From Lathyrus oleraceus (Eukaryota > Streptophyta > Magnoliopsida > Fabales > Fabaceae): 64,000 nt of DNA. How positions within the stretch are numbered: the first letter of the stretch is position 1; each line of letters opens with the position of its first letter. The stretch covers positions 241,331,994-241,395,993 of the forward strand of contig NC_066584.1 of NCBI RefSeq assembly GCF_024323335.1. Direction: 5' to 3'. Shown here in pieces: positions 55,160-64,000 of this stretch. Under the pieces are notes generated by a model. The model worked only from the letters and a program-made list of their open reading frames with translations. It was not told where the DNA came from and ran no database searches. The position numbers and the translations under genes were made by a program.

Positions 55160-55690
55160 ATTGAGACTCTCTGTGAATCGGCAGAGCAACATCTTACGCG
55201 ATGTAATTGAAATTTTTTGATAATGGAACAACATTCCAAATTATACAACCAGGACTCTTCGAGGATTAACAAAGTAGGATCTCGAACAAAACAAATGAGA
55301 ATCCTTAAGAATGGTATAGCAACATCTTATGTGATATAATTGAAACTTTTCGAGAATGGAACATCATTTCAAATTATATAACCAATACTCTCCGAGGATT
55401 GATAGAGAAAGATCTCGAACAAAATAAATGAGACTCCTTGAGAATCAATATAGCAGCATGTTATGTGATATAATTGAAACTTTATGAGAATGGAACAACA
55501 TTCCATATTATACAACTAAGTCTATGAGGATTGACAGAGTAGGATCTCGAACAAAACAAATGAGACTCCCTGAGAATCAGTAGAGCAACATCTTACGCGA
55601 TATAACTGAAAATATCCGAGAATGGAACAACATTCAAAATTATACAACCAAGACTCTCCGAGGATTGACAGAGTAGAATCTCATATGTTC
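55160..55690. repeat. 133-bp tandem array, four units
   Basis: (A)TGAGACTC(C/T)(T/C)TGAGAATC starts at about 55160, 55295, 55428 and 55560 (132-135 bp apart). Each unit contains AGCAACATCTTA(C/T)G(C/T)GAT and TCCGAGGATTGACAGAGTA. Diverged 5-15%. Confidence 0.9.
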
Positions 55691-57045
55691 ATCCAGTTGG
55701 GAAAATAGTCCAGAAAATACTTCCTTAGAAGAAGATTTACTGGACAAAGCTCTGCAGGGGAAAAGCTCTCAGGAGACCTTTTTAGGTAACCTCTGCTTGG
55801 GGAGAAAAATAGTGAATACACTTGAGGAATATCATCATTAACAAAAATTTAAAGAATAACTTACTGAGGACTAATCTCATTAGCACATGCGAGGTATGGA
55901 CTCATTCAGAGAAACACCACCGACTTGGGTGAGGACTGACCTGGATTCTTATGATTGACCATAAATCCTGATTTATGCTATGTTATGCATGTTTGATTTT
56001 TCTTGGGTAATGCTCCGCCTTTGTGGAAATAATGTGCATGAACTGATACATTGAGATGCATGTAAGGATGCAATTTATTGACTAACTTTTGTAATGTAAC
56101 GCCTCAGCGGAAATGCTATGCATGAAATGCATGTAGGAATATAAATGATTGATAGAATTTTGCTTAATGAAAATTTTCGCCTCAACGGAAATGCTCTGCA
56201 TGAAATGACGTATGTGATGCACGTGGGAATGCAAATGGGTGATTGAATTTTTGGTGGAACTGGTTTCCTTTCCCCAGAAAGGTCAAACAAAGGTGATATT
56301 TTGGTACCAGGGTCAAATGGCTTTGGATGATTGAATTTGGACTTAGGAAAATGCCACTAGGTTAGACTTTTATTTTGGGAGACCAATATGGATTAGTTAG
56401 TTGAGTGGGCCTAACATCTTGATACTTGAGATTTGACAATGCTACGACCGATAAGGAGACGTCGATGCCATTGGTGCGCCAAGTTGGATTTGTTGTCGAT
56501 AGGTTACGCCTAAGCAAGTTCTTAAAAGAACCTGGTTGTTATTTTGAAAGGGTCGTGACGACCTGCAAATGATTTTATTTCTTTATGCGACGAGGGAATT
56601 ATTGGGGTCTATCGATCTCTTTTAGACATTTCAAAAATAAAAAATAATTTATTTTTTTAAATGCTTCCTTAATGCAATGTTTATAAAAAATAAGAACATT
56701 TTGTAAACAAGCAGATAAAACAAAAATAATTGAACACATTTTTAATGAAAAATATCTTTTAGTGATTTGACATGTAAATGGGTAATAATATATAAGGGTG
56801 AAATTCCTTGAAGAGGTAATTCTTGTGCTAGAAAGAAGTAAAATGGTAATGGGAACTGTTGAGTTTCCATTGAATTACAACACGGATATAGTCCTTATGT
56901 CTCTGAAGACCTCAACGCCTTGCTTCTGAGGAGAGTGGCTAAATCGATTCTTCTCTTCTAGAGCTTTCCATGGTAACTTGGATTCACGGATCTCAATATT
57001 TGCCTTGTAAAAATCCCTAATTTTTTCTGGACCGCCTGAAGCTAC
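55691..57045 (-). mobile_element. Degenerate Ogre-like 3'UTR remnant
   Basis: Three segments match element A's 3'UTR by eye and in the same order: the CTGC(A/T)(G/T)GGG-bearing stretch (about 55735-55815, compare 3700-4100), GGTAATGCTCCGCC...GAAAT (about 56009, compare 3594), and ATTCCTTGAAGAGGTAATT...CCTTATGTCTCTGAAGAC (56809-56910, compare 4728-4840). It stops just where pol should begin (CCCTAATTTTTTCTGGACCGCC). Confidence 0.6.
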
Positions 57046-59199
57046 GCGAAAAATACCCGAGCGCATCGCACGCTCAAAGATAAAATAGAGTCGTCACTGA
57101 ACTTTTTTTATTACCAAAGGAAAGGGAAAACATCGATAAAATCCAAAGGAAGAGAACCGAGTAAGGAAGTCAGTTATGCAAGGGAAAGGTATTAGCACCC
57201 CTTACATTCGTTGTACTCAACGAGAACCATTTTGATTATTCTATGTACAAATATGTGTTATTATTTAAAGGTTACTTGCAAATGATCTGGATAAAAGGTA
57301 AAAAAGAATTTAACAATTAATGTGCTCGCTGAGGACTGGGGCCCTCATGCCTACGTATCCACATAGTGTAATAAGGAAATTAGAGCTTTGTAGTTCATGG
57401 AACTAATTGTGGGAGATGAAATGAACGTTTGCCTAAGCACGGGGATTGAAAAGGAAAAAAAGAAAGAAAAGGGATGTTGAAGTGTGATGAAAGTATGGTT
57501 TAAACCAAAGGATTGTATTGTTTGAACCCATAGAGCAGGTATATCTGAACCAAAAAGGATGTGGCATGAACCAATACATGGTATGGCCAAAGAAAAAAAA
57601 GGGTTTGCCTAAGCACTAGGGCTAACAAGGTGAGTAAAAAGAAGAAAAGTTTGTCTAAGCACTAGGACTAACAATACAAACAAAAAGACTATTCGTTCAG
57701 AGGTGGGTATTTAACGATATGGTAATTAACCCAAAAATATATATGGAAGTCCAAATAAAATGTATTTGGTCCAAAGAGAAAGTATATCACCGATGAGAAT
57801 TGTTGATGGTATTGAAAATGTTGAATGATGAAAGGTTTGGATGTTGCCATAAGGAAAAATAACATAGTTGATTGTTTATTTATGAAACTATTTTAGCGAG
57901 TTTAATCGTTGGTACTTAGAGAGAGGCAAGAATTTAACCATCGACTAAGTATGATCAATAAATAGAATACTCGGGTGTTGAGAGGACAATTGCATCCTAA
58001 CCACTTTTTTCACCATAAGAGGACCAAATTAAACTGGTTTCACTATTAAGTGTTTTTGAATAGACGTCAAGTATCAGCTCACAAGCTAGGTACAACCGAC
58101 AACCCAAGTACTTGACAATGTTGTGCACAAGTACGTACACCCCATACTTTTATCCAATTTATTATTACAAATTATTTGATGATAGGATTAAGTGTTTGAT
58201 GATTAAATTGAAAATGTGTTAATGAAATGAAATGGATGAGATACTTGATGTTAGATCAAACACTCATGTTGCTTTTAAATGAATTTGATTTTTGAAAAGC
58301 ACTTGACGTTGGATCAAGTGTGTTTTATTCTTTTGAAAAAGTTCTTTTTATCATTTTGTTTTTATCTTATTTAATAACATGTAAAGGAAAGCAATAAAGA
58401 AAATGTAAATTCTATGTTATTACATGTTCATGTGAATGAGGGACATTTTAACCACAATGGGGGGATGAATCCTAAACCATGAACAAGTATTAGATCCATA
58501 CAAGCATATAATAATACAATGCCCAAACATCAATCAATTGGCAAGGATAAAACTCAAGCAAGAATAAAGTGATTAAATTCTAATAAAATAAGGAATAATT
58601 CCTAATACAATTTCTAATTAAGATTGCTAACCGGAGCTAACGGAAATATACCTGAGCGCATCACACGTTTGAAGTCGGAAATATACATAGTCATCATTGA
58701 ACTTTATTTATTCCTGAATGAAAGGGAAAACATCGGTAAATCCTAGGGGAAGATAAAAAGGGTAAGAAGTCGGTTATGCAAGGGGGAGGTAATAACACCC
58801 CTCACATCCGTTGTACTCAATGGGAACCATTTTGATTGTTTTTTGCTCTGATGGGTGTTACTATCTAAAGATATTCACAAAAGAATAAGGAAAAAATAAT
58901 GGAATAGATAGAGTGCTCGGTGAGGATTAGGGTCCTCACGCCTACGTATCCTTATAGTGCAATAAGGAATTCAGAGTTTTGTAGTACATAGAACTAATGG
59001 TGGGAAATGAAAGAAGAGTGATAAAGGTATGGTTTGAACCAAAGGATAATATGGTTTGAACCCATATGGTAGGGATATCTGAACCAAAGAGAAAACTAGC
59101 ATCAAGCCAAAACAAAGGTACATTAGCATCAAGCCAAAAATAAGGGTACACTGGCATCAAGCCAAAAATGAAGGTAAACCGACATCAAGCAAAAAATAA

Positions 59200-60400
59200 G
59201 GGGTATTGGTTCAGAGGTTGGACACTGGTCAATTACCTAAAAGTATGTATAGAGCTCAAAGAAATAGTGTATTTGACTCAAAGAGACTGTATATCACTGG
59301 GATGAATGATGGTAGAAGATATTGAATTGAGGTAGTGAATAATGAACAATGGAAAGTGAATGGTAGGAAAGAGATAAATAATTAATATGGAAAGGACTGA
59401 AAGGTTTGGAAAAAGTGGCAAAAGGTATAATTTGGAACCGAAAGATAATGGTATTGTTGGAATCCATAAAGGAATGAAATTTGAACGACATAGTAAAGTA
59501 GGCATCGAGCCAAAAAAAAACAAAGGAATTAAATGTTTGGCATCAAGAAAAACAACTATTGGTTCAACGGTGGACACTGGTTATTTATCCTAAAAGGGTA
59601 TATATGGAATTTAAAGAAAAATGGTATTCGATTTCAAAGAAATAAAGTATATCACTAAGATGAATAGTTATGATTGAAGATAGATGATAGTGGATCATGA
59701 AAGAGATGGATGGTGCCCTAAGGCAGGATGAATAATTAGTATGCTTGCTAAGGATTCAAACCCTTGTGTTTACGTATTCTCATCATGCAATGAGAAAGTC
59801 AGAGCTCTGTAGTTCATGGAACTAAGACATAACAAAGAAAAGAGAGACTTGTAAATAACATGTTTTATCAAGATAAACAAGAAGAGTGAGAAAGTATGAC
59901 TGAAGTGATGAGGAGTATAACTTGGCACCAAAAGATAATGGTATTGCAGGAACCCATAAAGGAAAATAAACTTTGAACCAAAAAGCAAACAAGCATCAAA
60001 GCAGAAAACAAAGGAATTAAATGTTTGGCATCAAGATAAATAACTCCTGGTTCACAAGGTGGGCACTAGTTATTTTCCATAAAAGGGTATGTATGGGGTC
60101 CAAAGGGATATGATATTTGGTCCAAGGAAACAGTATATCACTGTTGGGGAACAGACAATCTGAAACCAAAAGATAGTGGTATTATGAATCCATGAAGGAA
60201 TAAACTCTGAACCAAAGAGTAAACAAGCATCAAGCCAGATAAACAAAGGAATTAAATGTTTAGAATCAAGACAAACAACTCTCAGTTTACGAGGTGGGCA
60301 CTGGTTATTTGCCCTAAAAGGGTGTACATGGAATTCACAGAAAAATGGTATTTGGTTCCAAAGAGAAGATAATATAATACTGTTGAGGGATGGTAATGAT
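59200..60400. repeat. Diverged repeats of a roughly 100-bp block
   Basis: TGG(T/A)CACTGGTTATTT...AAAAGGGT(A/G)TATATGGA...TTTGGTCCAAAGAGA...TATATCACT recurs near 57695, 59205, 59560, 60050 and 60290. It is interspersed with GCATCAAGCCAAAAA phrases. Old and irregular. Confidence 0.65.
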
Positions 60401-60410
60401 GGATGCACAA

Positions 60411-60800
60411 GACTTGAAAATCATTGGATATGAATTACACTAAAGTCTATGAGTACAGGTAAATATTCTGAGCAATTGGGTCATTCGTCCCATACCCAAA
60501 GATGTTCAGAATGGGGATATGAATGCTCCCACTCACCCCTTCTTTACTACTCAAGGCTCATGGCATGTGATACTCATCATAACTAGAAAGTTATTGAAGA
60601 AGACTCTCCTTGATGCTCATTATGATAAAGTGTTGCTTTAAAGCAGAATATTTGGCAATCATTTGATTCAAATTATGCTAAAGTTTATGAATATAGGTGA
60701 ATACGATGAGCAATTGGGTCATTCGTCCCGTACCCAAAGATATTCATAATGAGTATAGGAATTCTCCCTCTCATCCCTTCTCTATTGCTTAAGGCTCATG
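60411..60800. repeat. About 243-bp duplication, two diverged copies
   Basis: GAGCAATTGGGTCATTCGTCCC(A/G)TACCCAAAGAT begins near 60470 and again near 60708, each followed by CCCTTCT(T/C)TA and AAGGCTCATGGCA. Confidence 0.8.
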
Positions 60801-62285
60801 GCACACAAATTGAATCATGATTGACAAGTGTTGATCCACCTTTGTTGTGCTTGAACAATAGCCCACTATGTCTGCAATGTGAAAGTCTTATACTGAATTA
60901 AAGTCTTGAACTCTTGATCTTGAATCTTGAGTTCTTGAGCTCCTGAGGTCCAGTACATCTTGAACACAATGAGACTTTTCTATTAGTTGATCAATGGTCT
61001 TTTGATAACTTGAACAAGCTTGGGGAATTGAGCACAGTGCAAATGATTTGTTTGATCAAAGTAAACATTGATCAACACAACCAATGGGAAAATGATCAGT
61101 TGATCTATATACAACCTAATGAATTAATCAGTTAATTGTACCAATTAAATTCTACACAACCCTAAACTAGGGGAACATGCAATGGTTAAGGTATAATCAA
61201 TCAAAGAAATCAACATTGATATTCACATGAGAAACAAATGATTAAGAGATCAATTAAACCTAAATGGACAAGATTAATTTTTATAAATTAAATCCTAAAT
61301 CAAGAATTAAAATTCTAAACATGGAAGAATTTAATCACGATGTGATAAACAATCACGTTGTACTTGACAATCTAAACCTAATCATGCAAACTAGGTTAAA
61401 TCAATGTTTTCCCACTCATTTCCAATTAATCAAGAATTAATCTACACAACTAGTCCTAACTAAATCTATTAATCATGTTAAAAAAGACTAAAGGCCCTAA
61501 CAATTAATTTCTATATCAAGTCAAGAACAATTAAAAAAGAAAATAGCAAGAAGTTAAAGGGAACAAAAATGGAATAAAATGCAAAAAGAAATACACAAAC
61601 AGGGGGTATTAATTGCAAACATAGGCGCAATAAGCCAAGAAGGCACATGGCCTAATCCAGGGTCCATTAGCTAGTTGTTGTGAAAGCCAGGGGGAAACAA
61701 AACTTGGGCCCAAACGCAAGAGAAAAATGAAGCCAAAGGCGATGAAATTCAGAGGTTCCAAATCAACATGTGCCCAAACTCAGTCACTTTTCTCACATTT
61801 TTCTCATGGTCAGATTCAAAGTCAAACATCCAAAATTTCCTCTCGGCTGAGATTTTCCTCCACCGCGCCAGAGGTTGTCTCCAGCGGCAGAGGCACCTAA
61901 ATACTAACAACCAAATACATCATATAAACCAGTTTCATGCCCTGAGTCCGAATCTGAAGTCTGAAATTCCTAATTCCTTGACAATAAAATGGATCGAAGC
62001 AAATTGATGGGAGAACCATAGCAATTTAAGCATAAATTTAATGGAAACCTCTCGAAATAAAATCCCTCAGGGTTAGGGATTTGATTCCCCTAACCGAACC
62101 TCACATATTAGTAACAAGAGCGGAGTAAATGGCTATGAAAATCAAGAACTCGCCGGAGAAGACGCAGAGCACCTGAATCTGGTACGAAACCATCTGTAAA
62201 CCTTTAATTCTCTTATTCTTCCTGATCCTTCTCTTCTTCTTCACAAACTCCTTCTAAATATTCTACGAATTGCGAGATTGAACCA

Positions 62286-62287
<2 letters not shown>
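60801..62287. other. No gene seen; AT-rich degenerate LTR-like DNA
   Basis: AT-rich with scattered short ORFs (for example 61768-62007) that lack recognisable domains. It lies within the region I attribute to an old Ogre-like LTR. Confidence 0.5.

Positions 62288-62329
<42 letters not shown>
62288..62329. repeat. (GA)n microsatellite, about 21 units
   Basis: Uninterrupted GA repeat in the transcribed part of the old LTR. Confidence 0.97.
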
Positions 62330-62331
<2 letters not shown>

Positions 62332-63525
62332 CGTGATCAAGGTCAAGCTGTGCTCTGTTGAAGGTTCAAGGTAAATCTTCAATTGAATTTGTCGAAGGAT
62401 CTCTAGGTGAGGGTGAAAAGGAAATTTCTGAGATGAAAGTTGAATCCCAAAATTATGAGAATGGTGAAAAAATCGTGATCCCTGATGATGAATGATTGAG
62501 TAACATTTATATACTTTAGGTCCTTCAATTTTCTGTTAGAAATGCAAATGAAAATGTGGCTCAAATTTGAGTGAAATGTAAAATTCAATTAGAGATTCAT
62601 AATCAGTTAGAATTTGAAATGAGTTAGTTTTGATTTGCTACAATGTGAATTCAGTTAGCTAGGTGAGGATTATATATGTTGCGCATATGTTAGCTATTGT
62701 GAGCTCCATTCATTTGTTCTACAGGGCTCTGTTAGTGCTATGAATTGTGCATGTCATTTTGTTAACTATGCATTCTGTTTGTGCGTGCTCTGTCATTAAT
62801 TATCCAGGTTGATGTTTTGTTAACAAAGTTATGCAGGGTTAATGCATGTTGTGGTTGAATTATGCGAGTAGAATGCTTTGTCATGAGCTGGTTACTTGGA
62901 AGATGTCAACATGGCTTTGTTGAAGTGAGATTGTGTGAGTTCATGGACTATGTTGCAGCTGACTTGGGATACATGTTAATGGGACCATTGAAGTGTAGGG
63001 CTAGGTTTAATGCTTAGGAACTTTATGTTATGGTTTTTTTTAGGGAATGGAATTTTATGGAATGTAAGATTGTGATGTACTTATTTCTATGAACTTGTAT
63101 ATTTGAATGGAAAATGTACATTGTATTGAATTTGTTAATGTGAAGTTATTTATGGATGAAAGTTTGAATGTGTATTGAATATAATGGTTTAGAATTGAAT
63201 GGTTTAATGGAAAGTGTAATTGAATGTTGAATGGAAAGTGTAATTGAATTACAAGTTGAAAGGTGGATTGAATGTTGAATTGGAAAACTGATTGAATGTT
63301 AAGATTGTTATGGAAAGTTAACTTGAATGAATGTCAAATGGTATTGGATGTTGTATGGAAATGGTTTAGTTTGAATGTGGAAAGTTATTTGGACTTGGTC
63401 TTATGGATTTGAATAGAATGGGAAATAAAATAGTGTTAGGTTTAGGTTCATTTAAACCTAGTGTCTTGCAACTGTATCCTCTGATTAACTGTCTTCTGGA
63501 GTAGTTGACTTCTCGTGCTCTTGAG
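62330..63525. other. No gene seen; contains TGAATG-rich degenerate repeats
   Basis: From about 63090 to 63420 short phrases such as TTGAATG(T)TGAATGG and GGAAAGT(G/T)TAATTGAATG recur irregularly. No coding signal. Confidence 0.55.
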
Positions 63526-63759
63526 GTGACCTGCCCCAGATGAGCCTCGAAGTAACGTTTCCCCTATCTGGCTAATAGTAAAGAGATTTGTCGAATCTTG
63601 ACGTGATTTCCCCAAATTGACTTAATCGTGAAAAGATATATGCTTCGGGAATCAAAAGAATATTCAATATTCCCATTGTGTAAGCTTTCTTGATGTTAAA
63701 TGCCTGCTCACAAGCAAAAATGCTCATTTTGAAAACGATAATTGTAATTTCAATCCTTT
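63526..63759 (-). other. Possible purine tract and start of another Ogre-like 3'UTR
   Basis: TGACCTGCCCCAGATGAG near 63528: the minus strand gives a CTCATCTGGGGCAG-type purine-rich stretch, like the tract at 1972. Inference from position only. Confidence 0.3.
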
Positions 63760-64000
63760 GGTGTTTAAACTAGAAAAGAAGTAAGAGTGGTGTTTAAACC
63801 AAAAAAGTGGTGTTTAAACCAAATGTCAGTGTTTAAACTAGAAAAGAAGCAAAAATGGTGTTTAAATCAAAAGAGTCACATTTAAACTAAAGGTCAGTGT
63901 TTAAACCGTAAATGAAGCAAAATGTGTTTTTTAAACCAAACGAGGAGTGTTCAAACCAAAGGTCGGTGTTTAAACCGAAAAAGAAGAAAGAGGTGGTGTT
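63760..64000. repeat. Short tandem repeats built on GTGTTTAAAC, running out of the window
   Basis: GTGTTTAAAC(C/T) recurs about every 20-35 bp (63761, 63790, 63810, 63828, 63857, 63896, 63967). It forms a higher-order unit of about 67 bp with AGAAAAGAAGC phrases. The array continues past the window end. Confidence 0.85.

Larger units (their letters stand above)
57046..63525 (-). mobile_element. Degenerate Ogre-like LTR sequence, rearranged
   Basis: GAGTCGTCACTGAAC...GTCAGTTATGCAAGGGAAAGGTATTAGCACCCC (57090-57210) matches the start of element A's LTR (49165-49315). A second copy of that block is at 58695-58815. Blocks with CTACGTATCC...TGTAGTTCATGGAACTAA recur at 57345, 58940 and 59770. A minus-strand GTATATAAATG at 62504-62514 is in the position of U3. 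It probably ends near 63525, before CTGCCCCAGATG. No gene is seen. Confidence 0.5.

Noticed and set aside
61768..62007. 79-codon plus-strand ORF as a host gene exon
   Set aside because: No domain, no conserved splice context I can defend, and embedded in degenerate LTR-like DNA.

Overview
The window is plant heterochromatin-type DNA from a large legume genome, most likely tribe Fabeae (Pisum, Vicia, Lathyrus or Lens). The evidence is a roughly 22.7-kb Ogre/Tat Ty3-gypsy retrotransposon with 4.6-kb LTRs, an ORF1 upstream of gag, a pol with two RNase H domains and an Arg-tRNA-type primer site, together with an Athila-lineage element (pea Cyclops-like by structure). I see no host protein gene, tRNA or rRNA. 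Almost all of the sequence is retrotransposon.

Layout. (1) Element A, an Ogre on the minus strand, spans from before base 1 to 53734. Its 3' LTR (partial) is 1-1971 and its 5' LTR is 49135-53734. On the minus strand its genes read ORF1 (48090-46390), gag (45860-43392, with an in-frame stop and a frameshift), protease (43432-42611), then RT/RNaseH/archaeal-type RNaseH/integrase (42473-39187). The pol is cut inside the integrase C-terminus, and the tail lies at 5490-5166. (2) The interrupter is element B, a plus-strand Tat/Ogre-type element (5491-39181, target duplication CCCAT). It has 2.07-kb LTRs and large internal deletions that left short in-frame fusion ORFs. (3) B's left LTR is itself split by element C (7423-31640, target duplication ACAAC). 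C is an Athila-lineage element on the minus strand in a tandem LTR-internal-LTR-internal-LTR arrangement, about 24.2 kb. (4) 53735-64000 holds the end of a Copia-type LTR (minus strand) and then a degenerate Ogre-like 3'UTR/LTR mosaic rich in tandem repeats.

Hand-counted LTR divergence follows the nesting order: about 1.3% for A, 0.7% for B and 0.4-0.6% for C. So A landed first, B then disabled A's integrase, C inserted into B, and C was later duplicated in tandem. No element looks coding-intact. A has a stop, a frameshift and the B insertion; B lacks most catalytic domains; both C copies share an integrase frameshift and carry private single-base indels.

The observations I would follow first are: (a) the 3'UTRs of both Ogre-type elements carry repeats complementary to their own primer-binding sites, with a base difference that covaries between A and B; (b) the tandem Athila array, whose middle LTR looks recombinant; (c) a 312-bp duplication of B's LTR that ends exactly at C's target duplication; (d) two paralogous ATHILA-type third ORFs in C; and (e) palindrome arrays in the LTRs of three unrelated families. 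All percentages, alignments and repeat counts were made by eye and are approximate.
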